From NCBI GenBank assembly GCA_963753545.1, contig CAVWCQ010000008.1, positions 2,790,001 through 2,854,000 on the forward strand: a DNA stretch of 64,000 bases. Direction: 5' to 3'. This DNA is from CAVWCQ01 sp963753545 (GTDB lineage: Bacteria; Chloroflexota; Anaerolineae; Aggregatilineales; Aggregatilineaceae). The notes under the pieces were generated by a model. It saw only the letters and a program-made list of their open reading frames with translations. It was not told the DNA's origin and ran no database searches. The position numbers and the translations under genes are program-made. Positions 42,426 to 52,160 of this stretch are shown here, piece by piece (within the stretch, counting starts at the first letter, position 1; the number at the start of each line of letters is the position of its first letter).

Positions 42426-43847
42426 ATGATCACAACCATCCACCGGGCTTTGCTTGTCGCGCTCATCTTGTTATGTCTTGCTGCACCGTACCGGGTGGCT
42501 GCCCAGGATGGTACAGGCAATACGCCAGGCGGGGTGACAATTCATGTGGTCCAGCGCGGCGAAACTCTGTTCCATATCGCCATGTTGTATGGAACCACCG
42601 TTGAAGCGATTTCTGAAGCAAACGGAATCACCGATCCCCAGTATATTACGGTGGGGCAGCGGTTGCTGATTCCTGGCGCACAAAGCAATACCCCTGGCGC
42701 TCTCGTCACGGTGATCATCCATCCCGGTGAGACACTGGAAACAATCGTTCGCAGTTATCACACAACCGTCGAGAGCGTTTCTGCCAGCAATTTCATCACA
42801 AGCCCACGGCAGCTCTACGTGGGTGAGGAATTAACCATCAGCCAGGGGTCCGCCAATTCAAGTCTCGTAGCTCCTGGTTTGCTGGTGCATGCCCTTCCCG
42901 GCGAGAACTGGTTCCGGCTCGCCCTGCGCTACGAAGTCACGCTTGACAGCTTATTTCAGGCCAACAACCTCACCTTTGCTGTGCCCCTCTTTACGGGTGA
43001 ACGGCTGTGGATTCCGGTAACCAGCGACTCAACCCCGGTTGATCTGGCCCCTCCATTCGAGGCATGTATCATTAATCCCATCCCTGCCGTTCAGGGTGAA
43101 ACGGTCAGCTTGCACCTGACGACTACAGAACCTGTTACTCTGGCGGGCACGTTTATGGGTTACCCTCTCAATATCGCGACGGAGAATAACACGGAGTACT
43201 ACACCCTGTTTGGGGTGCATGCCTTTACGGTCGGCGGTATCTACCCTATCGAACTCGTCGCCACCCGATCCGATGGAAGTCAGGCGGCGCTGACACTCCG
43301 GCTGCGCGTCGATGATGGCGGTTATGGGACAGAAACAATAACCCTGGCAAGCGACCAGCAGGAACTGCTGACCCCCGAAGTAAACGAGCCGGAATGGGAA
43401 CGTATTGCAACGACCATGAGCGGCTTTACGGCCCAGCGTTATTTTGACGGGCCAATGGGGCTTCCCTCTTCCGGCGCGATTACATCCGAATTTGGCACTC
43501 GGCGCGACTATAACGATGGCGCGCTCGATACCTTCCACAGCGGCACCGACTTTGGCGGTGGTCCTGGTTCTCCCATTGTCGCCCCGGCTGCGGGCGTCGT
43601 CGTCCTGGCCGAAAATCTACCCGTGCGCGGCAATGCGACCATCATCGATCACGGCTGGGGCGTCTATACAGGGTACTGGCACCAGAGCGAAATTGATGTC
43701 ACGGTTGGTCAAATCGTTGCGCCCGGCCAGATCATCGGCCTGGTTGGCTCAACGGGCCGCGCAACCGGACCTCATCTTCACTGGGAAATGTGGGTCGGCG
43801 GCAATCAGGTTGATCCGATGCAGTGGGCCTGGCAAAGTTTTCCATAA
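42426..43847 (+). CDS. LysM and M23 peptidase domain protein
   Basis: 473 residues. A signal peptide (ALLVALILLCLAAPYRVAA) is followed by LysM-type repeats (IHVVQRGETLFHIAMLYGTTVEAISEANGI; a second at about 95-140; a weaker third) that bind peptidoglycan. The C-terminal M23 metallopeptidase has the zinc ligands in FHSGTDFGG and PHLHWEMW, plus the WGVYTGYWHQS loop, so it is likely a cell-wall hydrolase. It lies one base after the HEAT-repeat gene, so the two are probably expressed together. Confidence 0.9.
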   Translation: MITTIHRALLVALILLCLAAPYRVAAQDGTGNTPGGVTIHVVQRGETLFHIAMLYGTTVEAISEANGITDPQYITVGQRLLIPGAQSNTPGALVTVIIHPGETLETIVRSYHTTVESVSASNFITSPRQLYVGEELTISQGSANSSLVAPGLLVHALPGENWFRLALRYEVTLDSLFQANNLTFAVPLFTGERLWIPVTSDSTPVDLAPPFEACIINPIPAVQGETVSLHLTTTEPVTLAGTFMGYPLNIATENNTEYYTLFGVHAFTVGGIYPIELVATRSDGSQAALTLRLRVDDGGYGTETITLASDQQELLTPEVNEPEWERIATTMSGFTAQRYFDGPMGLPSSGAITSEFGTRRDYNDGALDTFHSGTDFGGGPGSPIVAPAAGVVVLAENLPVRGNATIIDHGWGVYTGYWHQSEIDVTVGQIVAPGQIIGLVGSTGRATGPHLHWEMWVGGNQVDPMQWAWQSFP

Positions 43848-43893
43848 GCTGAGCGAGATACAGCAGCAGAATGATAATTCTCGCGCTTTTTAC

Positions 43894-43932
43894 TTTTTTT
43901 TCTCTGCGCTCTCCGCGCTCTCTGCGGTGAGA
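43894..43932. repeat. CTCTGCG-type short repeat
   Basis: A T-rich start is followed by three related heptamers (CTCTGCG, CTCCGCG, CTCTGCG) and GTGA. This resembles the widespread interspersed CTCTGCG family seen in intergenic DNA of many bacteria. Confidence 0.5.
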
Positions 43933-43964
43933 TTGTCTTTTGTTATTTAAATGGAGCGAATGGT

Positions 43965-44213
43965 ATGAGCAAACATCACTCCGAGCGGCCAGAAATCGTC
44001 CCGACGCGCGTCTATTCCCGCGCCGAAGTGGCCGAAATTCTCAACGTCAGTCTGAGCACCGTCAAACGGCTGCTGGCTTCCGGTCAACTGCGCGCCAGCC
44101 AGCCAAGTGGTATTCGCCGCGTGTTCATTACTGGGCAGGCTATCCTTGATATGCTGTCTGAATCTAAGTTTTCCGGTGAGGATGATTTTGAGGATGAGGA
44201 GCGCAACGGTTGA
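43965..44213 (+). CDS. Small excisionase-type helix-turn-helix protein
   Basis: 82 residues. The central part YSRAEVAEILNVSLSTVKRLLASGQLRASQPSGIRRV is a MerR/excisionase-like winged helix-turn-helix. The tail is acidic (FSGEDDFEDEERNG). It probably binds DNA, but the target is not visible. Stands alone between a cell-wall peptidase gene and a convergent small membrane protein. Confidence 0.8.
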   Translation: MSKHHSERPEIVPTRVYSRAEVAEILNVSLSTVKRLLASGQLRASQPSGIRRVFITGQAILDMLSESKFSGEDDFEDEERNG

Positions 44214-44236
44214 CCCACGCGCTCCTCTCGATCTGC

Positions 44237-44524
44237 TTATTGGCCCGGAAACCGGTCAATAACCGTGCTGCGGATGAGTGACGCAACGGCAACAATAATC
44301 ATGCCGACCACCACGAGAACGACTATAGCCTTGTCTCCCAGGGTAATGACTCCCCCGACGAGCAGGATAATTCCGGCCACGATGGCGGCGACCAGGATAC
44401 AGCCGCAGCCGATCAAAAACTTGGTTACACCGCTGATGGTTTGGGATATCTCTTCCCCGATGCCGCTTTCGCGCCGTCTTCTACGATTCCGCCCACCTAG
44501 AATAAGATCGATGAGTTCTTGCAT
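44237..44524 (-). CDS. Small two-helix membrane protein
   Basis: 95 residues from ATG 44524 (AAGGA upstream); a longer frame to 44593 is less likely. A basic N-terminus (GGRNRRRRRES) precedes two hydrophobic segments (FLIGCGCILVAAIVAGIILLV, VVLVVVGMIIVAVASLI). No family recognised. Divergent from the disulfide oxidoreductase gene. Confidence 0.55.
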   Translation of the reverse strand: MQELIDLILGGRNRRRRRESGIGEEISQTISGVTKFLIGCGCILVAAIVAGIILLVGGVITLGDKAIVVLVVVGMIIVAVASLIRSTVIDRFPGQ

Positions 44525-44731
44525 ACGTACATCCTTAGTTTGTGAATGCTTCTCACTTGAGCTAGATAGTTGTATTATATCCCCTTCGTACAAACCCTAC
44601 CTCTAACGAATTTCTTTTAGAAACAGGTTGTTTTTAGCGCTATGATGGGTCAGAGACAGCGCAACCAACGGCTGATCACTGCATCTAATCGGGTAGTATG
44701 TGCCGCAAAAGCAATACATAAGGATAATTCC

Positions 44732-45391
44732 ATGCCTCTGATGGACAAAGAAACCCAGGATCAGGTCCGTGATTTGTTAGCCGGGTTGAAGTCACCTGTT
44801 ACGCTTCACCTGTATACCCAGGAATTCGAGTGTGGATATTGTAAGGAAACCCGCCAGATCGTAGAAGAAGTGGCGGAACTGTCCGATTTTGTCACGGTGC
44901 AGGTTCACGATTTCGTGAAAGACGGAGAGCTTGCCCAATCAATGCAGATCGACAAAATCCCCGCTGTTGCCGTGATGGGAAAAGATGACAAAGATTATGG
45001 TATCCGGTTCTACGGCATCCCATCGGGCTACGAATTTACGTCCCTGATCGAAGCCCTGATTATGGTCGGGACGCAAGCGCTGAGTCTGGACGCAAAAACA
45101 CTCGCCTTCCTGGAAAAACTGGATAAGCCGCTGCATCTCCAGGTCTTTGTGACACCCACTTGCCCATACTGCCCCAATGCCGTTGTGCTGGCGCACCAAC
45201 TCGCCTTTGCCTCAGACAAGGTAACAGCGGATATGGTGGAAGTGACCGAGTTTCCCCACCTGGGACAGCGTTACAGCGTGATGGGCGTTCCGCGCACCGT
45301 GATCAACGAAAAGACCTACATCGAAGGCGCTGCACCCGAAACGATGCTCCTGGAAAAACTGAAGGCTGCGGTAGCGTTGTCATCGATCTAA
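44732..45391 (+). CDS. Protein disulfide oxidoreductase with two thioredoxin folds
   Basis: 219 residues from ATG 44732 (AAGGA upstream). It contains two thioredoxin/glutaredoxin folds. The first active site is CGYC (34-37, FECGYCKETRQ), the second CPYC (144-147, TPTCPYCPNAV). This two-domain layout is that of archaeal and thermophile PDO proteins, which form disulfides in cytoplasmic proteins. The cis-Pro loops are MQIDKIPAVAV and VMGVPRTV. GroES follows 33 bases downstream on the same strand, so a joint protein-folding role is plausible. Confidence 0.88.
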   Translation: MPLMDKETQDQVRDLLAGLKSPVTLHLYTQEFECGYCKETRQIVEEVAELSDFVTVQVHDFVKDGELAQSMQIDKIPAVAVMGKDDKDYGIRFYGIPSGYEFTSLIEALIMVGTQALSLDAKTLAFLEKLDKPLHLQVFVTPTCPYCPNAVVLAHQLAFASDKVTADMVEVTEFPHLGQRYSVMGVPRTVINEKTYIEGAAPETMLLEKLKAAVALSSI

Positions 45392-45424
45392 TCTGGGTTT
45401 TATCTCGTACAAGGAGAAAATGGA

Positions 45425-45706
45425 ATGGCTGACAAAATCAAAATTGAGCCGCTCGGCGCGCGTGTTCTCGTTCTGCCCATCGAGGGCGAATTGCAGACTC
45501 CCGGCGGCATCTTGCTGCCCGAAACCGCCAAAGAAAAACCGCAGCAGGGAACCGTTGAGGCAGTTGGCGATTCGGAAGAGATGACCACTAATCTCAAGGT
45601 GGGAGATCGCGTGCTGTTCCCCAAATACACCGGAACAGAGGTCAAATTTGACGGCAAGACCTATCTGCTCATGGACGAAAGCGACGTTCTGGCCCGTCTC
45701 TATTAA
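45425..45706 (+). CDS. groES: Co-chaperonin GroES
   Basis: 93 residues. GroES forms the heptameric lid of GroEL. The mobile loop GELQTPGGILLPETAKEKPQQGTV and the C-terminal YLLMDESDVLARLY are typical. RBS AAGGAG precedes it. No groEL follows: a terminator and a convergent hydrolase gene come next. No CIRCE element is visible upstream. Together with the adjacent PDO gene it probably forms a two-gene operon. Confidence 0.95.
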   Translation: MADKIKIEPLGARVLVLPIEGELQTPGGILLPETAKEKPQQGTVEAVGDSEEMTTNLKVGDRVLFPKYTGTEVKFDGKTYLLMDESDVLARLY

Positions 45707-45730
45707 ATCGAGCACAGCATAGATGCACAG

Positions 45731-45755
45731 AACCGGGGCCATCACCCCGGTTTTG
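45731..45755. terminator. Terminator after groES
   Basis: AACCGGGG and CCCCGGTT form a perfect eight-base stem with a six-base loop, followed by a T-rich tail. Confidence 0.85.
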
Positions 45756-45771
45756 ATTTCTAGTCTGGTCG

Positions 45772-45820
45772 TTTTTGTAGGGACGCCGCTTGCCTGCGGG
45801 CGCAGCTAAGCCGCGCCCAA
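45772..45820. repeat. Interspersed GC-rich repeat, copy A
   Basis: Begins TTTTTGTAGGGACGCCGC and ends CCGCGCCCAA. It is closely similar to copy B at 56321-56370 and more weakly to copy C at 29451. The pattern recalls the TGTAGGG(A/G)CGC...GCGCCC palindromes common between bacterial genes. Confidence 0.55.
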
Positions 45821-45829
45821 TATAGATAG

Positions 45830-46879
45830 TTATTCCCGCAAAAAATCCACCAGTGCCGCCTGAAAATCAGACGGAGCCTCGTGCATAGGTAAATGTCCCA
45901 CGTTGGGAAGCACAACCCGTCGCGCGCCAGGAATTAACCGTTCTAACTCAGCGCCATCTGCCGGGGAAACCCAGGTGTCCTGTTCACCCCAGACGATCAG
46001 GGTTGGCACACGTAGGTCGCTCACCGGAAGGGGATGGTTCCGCCGCGTATCGCGCACCATCGCCAGCAGTGCCAGGTCCCACCCCGGAGTAGCCAGTACA
46101 CGCTGGTACAAATCGATTAGCTGCGGCGTAATCGCCGCGTCGTTAGCGGCTGCATCTGTCAGCAAATCGGCGGTGAGGTCTGGAGTCACGGCGCGGCGAA
46201 TCGCGAACTGCGCCCAACGCCGCGTAAACGGTAGCTTGAGCAAAAAATCGGGAACAGCAAACGAAGACTCACCCAGAACTGCACCATCGACCAGCACCAG
46301 CTTTGACACCCGCTCTGGGTGGGCCAGGGCAGCCGCCACTGCAACGCCGCCACCCATCGAGTGGCCGACCAGGACCGCTCGATTGATATTCAGCGCATCC
46401 ATAAAGGCGATCAGGCGTACCGTCTGTGCATCCCGGCTGTAGTTGGCTTCCCACCCTTTATCACTCAGGCCGAATCCCCGCAGGTCCAACGCATAAACGT
46501 TATATCCGGCCTCCGCCAGCACAGGAATTGTTTCTGCCCATGTCACGGTAGAACCACCGAAGCCGTGCAGCAGCACAATAGTGTCCCCGCCATGCGGCCC
46601 GCCAGGCGGCCCACTGGGCGGCTCATGGACATAATAGAGGCGTTCGCCGTTTTTCAGCATCACAAACGCGCCGTTGGGATCGATCAGGGATTCCGGGTCC
46701 ACGCTGGACGGTCCGCCCAATGGCAGCAGGAACGGCAGCCCGGTCAGCAGGAGCAGCAGCACCAGGATCGCCAGGGCTATTAGAATTGGCCAATTGGGTT
46801 TAAAGCGCCACCGTTTTTCCAGCATCAGGCGCAGGCGCGGGTAATGGTCGGGGTCGGAGGGCAAATTCACCAGGATCAT
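45830..46879 (-). CDS. Membrane-anchored alpha/beta hydrolase
   Basis: 349 residues. An N-terminal membrane helix (ILIALAILVLLLLLTGLPFLL, about 30-50) precedes an alpha/beta-hydrolase domain. The catalytic triad is visible: Ser in VLVGHSMGGGVAV, Asp in LIVWGEQDTWVSP and His in LPNVGHLPMHEAP; the oxyanion loop is LLHGFGGSTVTW. Such enzymes include esterases, epoxide hydrolases and peptidases; the substrate is unknown. Convergent with groES, divergent from the MEMO gene. Confidence 0.87.
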   Translation of the reverse strand: MILVNLPSDPDHYPRLRLMLEKRWRFKPNWPILIALAILVLLLLLTGLPFLLPLGGPSSVDPESLIDPNGAFVMLKNGERLYYVHEPPSGPPGGPHGGDTIVLLHGFGGSTVTWAETIPVLAEAGYNVYALDLRGFGLSDKGWEANYSRDAQTVRLIAFMDALNINRAVLVGHSMGGGVAVAAALAHPERVSKLVLVDGAVLGESSFAVPDFLLKLPFTRRWAQFAIRRAVTPDLTADLLTDAAANDAAITPQLIDLYQRVLATPGWDLALLAMVRDTRRNHPLPVSDLRVPTLIVWGEQDTWVSPADGAELERLIPGARRVVLPNVGHLPMHEAPSDFQAALVDFLRE

Positions 46880-46928
46880 CTCCCATTTTTGCGAAACAGA
46901 CGCGTGTCCTAATTATAACGGGCTTACC

Positions 46929-46973
46929 TTGTGTGGGGATGATCCGTCATGTTACAATGAGTTCACAATGAGT
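46929..46973 (+). promoter_or_regulatory. Promoter and 9-base direct repeats before the MEMO gene
   Basis: TTGTGT (46929-46934) and TACAAT (46953-46958) are 18 bases apart, with TG before the -10. ACAATGAGT occurs twice (46954-46962 and 46965-46973), overlapping the -10 and start region, which could be an operator. The gene starts at 46988. Confidence 0.45.
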
Positions 46974-46987
46974 AACTAAGGTAGGAT

Positions 46988-47818
46988 ATGACCATTCAAC
47001 CACGCGATGTACGTCCATCGCCCATTGCAGGCAAATGGTATCCGGGCGATGCCGGTCAGCTTGCCCGGTCTATTGATGCGTATATCGCCCAGGCCGCTGT
47101 CTCGTCCATCGACGGGCGGCTGATCGGTTTGTTGGTCCCGCATGCAGGTCATCAATATTCCGGTCCAGTGGCAGGCCATGCTTATAAACTGGTGCAGGGC
47201 CTACCTGTTGACGTGGTCGCCCTGGTTGGCCCATCTCACTACCCCTATCCGGCTCCGATTATTACAACGGCGCACACGGCTTACCGGACGCCGCTGGGAG
47301 ATGTGCCCGTCGATCACGATTTACTCAGCGCGCTCCGGCAAACCCTAGCGGTTGCCGCCGTTCGTTCCGATCCGGAACATTCCCTGGAAATTGAACTTCC
47401 CTTTTTGCAGCGCACATTGGGAAATTTCCGGCTGCTGCCCCTCGCCCTGGTGGATCAATCACTGGCGACAGCGCAAAAATTGGGCCACGCATTGGCAGAC
47501 GTGCTGCGCGGGCAAAACGTGCTCCTGGTTGCCAGTTCCGATCTTTCCCATTTTTATCCGCAGGATCTCGCCAATGCGTTGGATCAAACGCTGCTCGATG
47601 CGGTTGCCGCCTTTGATCCAGCCGCTGTGATTCAGGCGGAGGCAGACGGTACAGGGTTTGCCTGTGGCCGGGGCGCGATAGCCGCGGTCATGATCGCCGC
47701 CCGGGAACTGGGGGCGGACACGGCACAGATTGTCAATTATGCCACCTCGGGCAATATCAATCGTGACTACACCCAGGTTGTCGGCTACGGCGCAGCAGTC
47801 TTTTTTCAGGCGAATTAA
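46988..47818 (+). CDS. MEMO/AmmeMemoRadiSam system protein B homologue
   Basis: 276 residues. The MEMO fold resembles class III extradiol dioxygenases. Motifs: RPSPIAGKWYPGD, LLVPHAGHQYSGPVAGHAY, VALVGPSHYPY, DHDLLSAL, EHSLEIELPFLQ and VASSDLSHFYP, covering the expected His ligands. In other genomes it occurs with an AMMECR1-like protein and a radical SAM enzyme; neither is present here. The biochemical function of bacterial members is not settled. The CNNM/CorC-type gene follows after eight bases. Confidence 0.9.
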   Translation: MTIQPRDVRPSPIAGKWYPGDAGQLARSIDAYIAQAAVSSIDGRLIGLLVPHAGHQYSGPVAGHAYKLVQGLPVDVVALVGPSHYPYPAPIITTAHTAYRTPLGDVPVDHDLLSALRQTLAVAAVRSDPEHSLEIELPFLQRTLGNFRLLPLALVDQSLATAQKLGHALADVLRGQNVLLVASSDLSHFYPQDLANALDQTLLDAVAAFDPAAVIQAEADGTGFACGRGAIAAVMIAARELGADTAQIVNYATSGNINRDYTQVVGYGAAVFFQAN

Positions 47819-47826
47819 ACCCCCTT

Positions 47827-49185
47827 ATGGAAACTGAATCCGTTTCAACGGAAACGCTTATTCTGGAACTGTTGCTTCTCGCTGTGCTGATTGGCATCAA
47901 TGGTTTTTTCGTGATGGTCGAATTTTCGATTGTCGCCTCGCGCCGCTCCAAAATCGATCAGATCAGTGCGTCCAATGACCGCGCGGCCCGCATCGTCCAC
48001 CGTTGGGTCGACGATCCGCCCAGCCGGGATCGCCTGATCGCCGCTTCGCAGCTTGGCATCACGGTCGCCTCGCTGGCCCTCGGCATCGTGGGTGAAAATG
48101 CCTTCCAATCAATTCTGGGCAGCCTCTTTTCCGGATTCGACGGTTTGTCCCCCGCAGCAGAAAAGTTTGTCCAGGCGTTGCCATTAGCCCTCTCGCTGAT
48201 CATCGTTAGCGGCCTGCACGTCATTTTTGGCGAACAGATTCCGAAGGTTGCGGCCCTGCGTGCCCCGGAACGGCTGGCCCTGGTGACAGCCCTGCCCATG
48301 AATGGGTTCCGCTGGATCACCAGCCCTTTCAACCGGCTGCTTGATTGCGATCGCGAATGGGGTGCTCCGCTCGGCAGGATTGGAACTGAAGGGCGGCCAT
48401 TCGTCGCTGTTTTCCGTCGAGGAATCAAGCAGATTGTGGTCGAAAGCGCCCAGGGCGGCGTCTTGCGTGACGGGGAGCAGCGAAATCCTGCATGCGGTTT
48501 TTGATCTGCGCGAGATGGTCACCCGGCAGGTGATGATTCCCCGCACCGAAGTGATCATGATTGATAGCGATGCCGCGATTAGCGATCTGATCAGATTGGC
48601 GGATACGCTGTCTTATTCGAAGTTTCCGGTTTATGAAGGCGACAGCGATCACATTATCGGCATCGTTCATGTCAAAGACCTGATTCATGTGCTGGCAAAC
48701 CACCAGGATACGACAAGCATCCGCGATCTGATCCGGGACGCGATTTTTGTACCCGAAACGCTGCCTGTTGACCAACTGTTGGCCCGTTTCCGGGTGCAGC
48801 GCCAGCATATCGCCGTTGTGCTGGATGAATACGGCGGTACGGCAGGCGTTGCCACGCTGGAAGATGTTCTTGAAGAACTGGTTGGCGAGGTGCAGGATCA
48901 GTTCGAGGGAAACGAGCAGCCCGAAATTCAACGTCTGCCCGATGGTTCAGCCGTGGTCAGCGGCTTAGCCCTGATCACCGAGATCAACGAAGCCTTCAGC
49001 CTGCACATCTACCGACGAAAATTATGACACTATTGCCGGGTTATGTCATGGGCCAGCTGGAGCGCATCCCGGTTCCCGGTGACACGATTGAACTGGACGG
49101 GGTTCTGATGCGGGTGCAGAGCATGGACGATCTGCGCATCGACCGGCTGGCGATTTTCCCCAAAACGTCGGTTGGAACCGAGTAG
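47827..49185 (+). CDS. CNNM/CorC-family transporter (hemolysin type), several frameshifts
   Basis: About 452 residues spread over frames. The N-terminal DUF21 membrane domain (ELLLLAVLIGINGFFVMVEFSIVASRRSKI) is followed by a CBS pair (FDLREMVTRQVMIPRTEVIMID, DSDHIIGIVHVKDLIHVL, RQHIAVVLDEYGGTAGV) and a CorC/HlyC C-domain (YDTIAGYVMGQLERIPVPGD). The family is linked to Mg/Co homeostasis. Four frame changes, near 48338, 48424, 48482 and 49013, interrupt an otherwise complete protein; each is a one-base event. Draft-sequence error is likely; loss of function is the alternative. Confidence 0.82.
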
Positions 49186-49188
49186 ACC

Positions 49189-52130
49189 ATGTATGCCGAA
49201 GTTGCTGTAAATCGCCCCATCGAAAATACGTTTCATTACCATATCCCGGCTGAACTGATCGGTAAGATTGCGGCCGGGCCATCTGGTGAAGATCAACTTT
49301 GGCACAGCGCACACAACGGGCATTGTCGTTGCAACTGCACGAGGAAGCACCCGTTTTTGAGACGAAGCCAATTCTGGAGCGCCTCGATCCGTTGCCCGTT
49401 GTCACTCCCGGCCCAGATTAGCCCTGGCACGTTGGTTGTCCGAACAGACGCTCACGCCCTACGGCATGTGCCTCTGGCTGATGCTGCCCCCTGGTCTGGC
49501 CCGCCAGGGCGACACGCTCTATACCCTGATCAGCGATCCCGAAGAAGAACAAACTCCCGCCCTGGAACGTGTCTTAAGTCTGCTGCGGCGGCGCGGCCCC
49601 CTTCGCGGGCGTCAGATTGAACACGCCCTTCCTCAGAAAAACTGGCAGAGCGCGGTCAATGGGCTGGTTAAGCGTGGTTTCGTGCAAAAAGAACCCATCT
49701 TCCTTCCGCCGGAAGTGAAGCCCAAGATCATCCGTACGGTGCAGCTTGCCATCCCGCCGGAACGAGTCGCGGCGGTAGCTCCCCGGCTGGGACGCGAATC
49801 GCAGCGGGCGAATGTCCTCGAAGTGCTGCTGGCCACTCGTGATCGGCGGCTCAGTCTGGACACAATCTGTCTCGTCGTTGATTGTGTCGAAACCGTCGTG
49901 AAAAATCTGGAAAAAGAGGGGGCCGTTCGCATCGATCCGAAAGAAACCTGGGTCGAACTGGCTCTGCCCCGCCGACGAGATCGCGCTCACCTGGAAGCCG
50001 ATCGGGAGAATCAAACCAAAGCGCAGCGCAGTCAGCATGACGCGCTCGAAACCTTGCTCAAAGCTGGGCGTCCGCTGCCCGCTGCCGACCTGAATAGAGA
50101 TGCTGTCAGCAAGTTAGTAAAGACCGGGACCGTATCCCGGCGAACAGCTTCCGCCGAAGCGCAGCTTCTCCTGACACCTGACGAAACCCAGCAGCGGATT
50201 GTCGATCTGCGCGGCGGGCAGCCCTACCTCGATATTCTGAACTTCCTGGCGGAATCAGGCGAAGCAGTCGCTGTGAAAGAGGTTCACGACAAAACAGGAG
50301 CGGATAGCGCCAAACTGAACCGTCTCGCGGAAGAGGGCTTGGTCGTCCTGGGCGAGGCAGAAACGTGGCGCGATCCGCTCGTTGACCGCGATTTTGTCCC
50401 GACGGTTGCTCCGCCGCTCACCGCCGCTCAGACGCGGGTCTGGGAAGAAGTGCGCCGCCACATGGATCAGATGCAGTGGGCCGAGGTCGCGCCTGAATCG
50501 TCCGGTGTTTTTCTGCTGCACGGCGTAACCGGGTCCGGCAAAACCGAAATCTACATGCGGGCAGTTGAGCGAGCGCTGGCTCAGGGCCGTCAGGCGATTG
50601 TCATGGTTCCCGAAATCTCGCTCACCCCGCAAACGGTGCGGCGTTTCGCGGCCCGTTTTCCAGGGCGAGTCTCGATTATCCACAGTGGCCTTTCTCAGGG
50701 TGAGAGGTATGACGTCTGGCGGCGCGCCCGATCAGGTGAAATTCATGTGATTGTCGGGGCACGTTCGGCGCTGTTTGCCCCCCTGCCGGATATCGGCCTG
50801 ATCATCCTGGACGAAGAGCACGATGACAGTTACAAGCAGTCTCCGCCCATCCAGCCGCCCTATTATCACGCGCGGGACACTGCCATCGAACTGATGCGTT
50901 TTATGCGTGGGACGGTCCTGCTCGGCAGCGCCACCCCCAGCGTGATCACCTATGCGCGGGCCGAAGCGGGCCTCTACCACTTGCTGCGCCTGCCGGATCG
51001 CATCATCGCCCACCGGGAACGCATCGCGGAACAGACGCGCCGTCTGAATGCGCCCACCGCTCGTTACATGCCCACCGACGCCTCCGAAGCGGTCAGCGCC
51101 GATCTGCCGCTGGTGCATCTGGTCGATATGCGCCAGGAACTGCGCGCCGGGAACCGCAGCATTTTCAGCCGTGCGCTCCGCACTGCTCTCAACGAGGTTT
51201 TGGCGCGCGGCGAACAGGGTATCTTCTTTCTGAACAGGCGCGGCACGGCAACCTTTATCATGTGCCGCGACTGTGGCTATATCGCCATGTGTCCCCGCTG
51301 CAATACGCCGCTAACCTATCATGGCCCGCGCGAACGGCTGTTGTGCCACTACTGCGGTTATACCCGCGCTCAACTGACCGTCTGCCCAGACTGCGGGAGC
51401 ACGCGCATCAAACATTTTGGACAGGGCACGGAACTGATCGAAGAAGCGGTGCGGGCGGAATTTCCAACGGCGCGTGTCATCCGCTGGGATCGTGATACCG
51501 CTACCGGGCGCGAAGCCCACGAAATAATCCTGCGCCACTTCAGCGAAGGCCACGCCGATATTTTGGTAGGCACGCAAATGATCGCCAAAGGGCTGGATCT
51601 GCCGCAGGTGACGCTGGTCGGCATTATTTCGGCGGATACCGCGCTTGGCTTGCCGGATTACCGCGCCGGGGAGCGAACTTTCCAGCTTTTGACTCAGGTT
51701 GCCGGGCGAGCGGGGCGCGGTGCGTTGGGTGGGCGCGTGGTCATGCAAAGCTATCTACCCGAACACTACGCCGTCCAGGCTGCTGCCGAACACAACTATA
51801 TGGCGTTTTACCAGCAGGAATTGGCGTACCGCCAGGCTCAGCTTTACCCGCCCTTCCGGCGCTTGGCGCGTTTACTGTTCCAGTATCCTACGGTTGTTCA
51901 GGCCGAGCAGGAAGCCCACCGCGCTGCCGAAATCATCCAGGAACGGCTGGACCACGAGCGAACATGCCGCCACCGAGATCATCGGTCCGACGCCTTGTTT
52001 TTTCGCCAAGCGAAATGACCTCTTTCGCTGGCATCTGTTGCTGCGCAGCCCCGATCCGACCGCTGTCCTGTCAGAAATCGACATGGCGAACGAGTGGTTT
52101 GTAGATGTCGACCCCGTTGATATGTTATAA
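49189..52130 (+). CDS. priA: Primosomal helicase PriA, N- and C-terminal frameshifts
   Basis: About 980 residues. PriA restarts stalled forks by reloading DnaB. The N-terminal DNA-binding part (YAEVAVNRPIENTFHYHIP, KINFGTAHTTGIVV, LARWLSEQTLTPYGMCLWL) can be read only by changing frame about four times between 49267 and 49430. The helicase core is intact from 49436: Walker A GVTGSGKTEIY, Walker B LDEEHDDSYKQ, eight zinc-binding Cys (CRDCGYIAMCPRCN, CHYCGYT, CPDCGS) and motif VAGRAGRG. A further frame change near 51960 restores the ending SEIDMANEWFVDVDPVDML. Likely sequencing indels. Confidence 0.9.
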
Positions 52131-52160
52131 ACTCAGGACGTGGTGCATAAGAGGGGATCT

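Noticed and set aside
45392..45424. CIRCE operator before groES
   Set aside because: No inverted repeat of the TTAGCACTC type is present in the short gap before groES.
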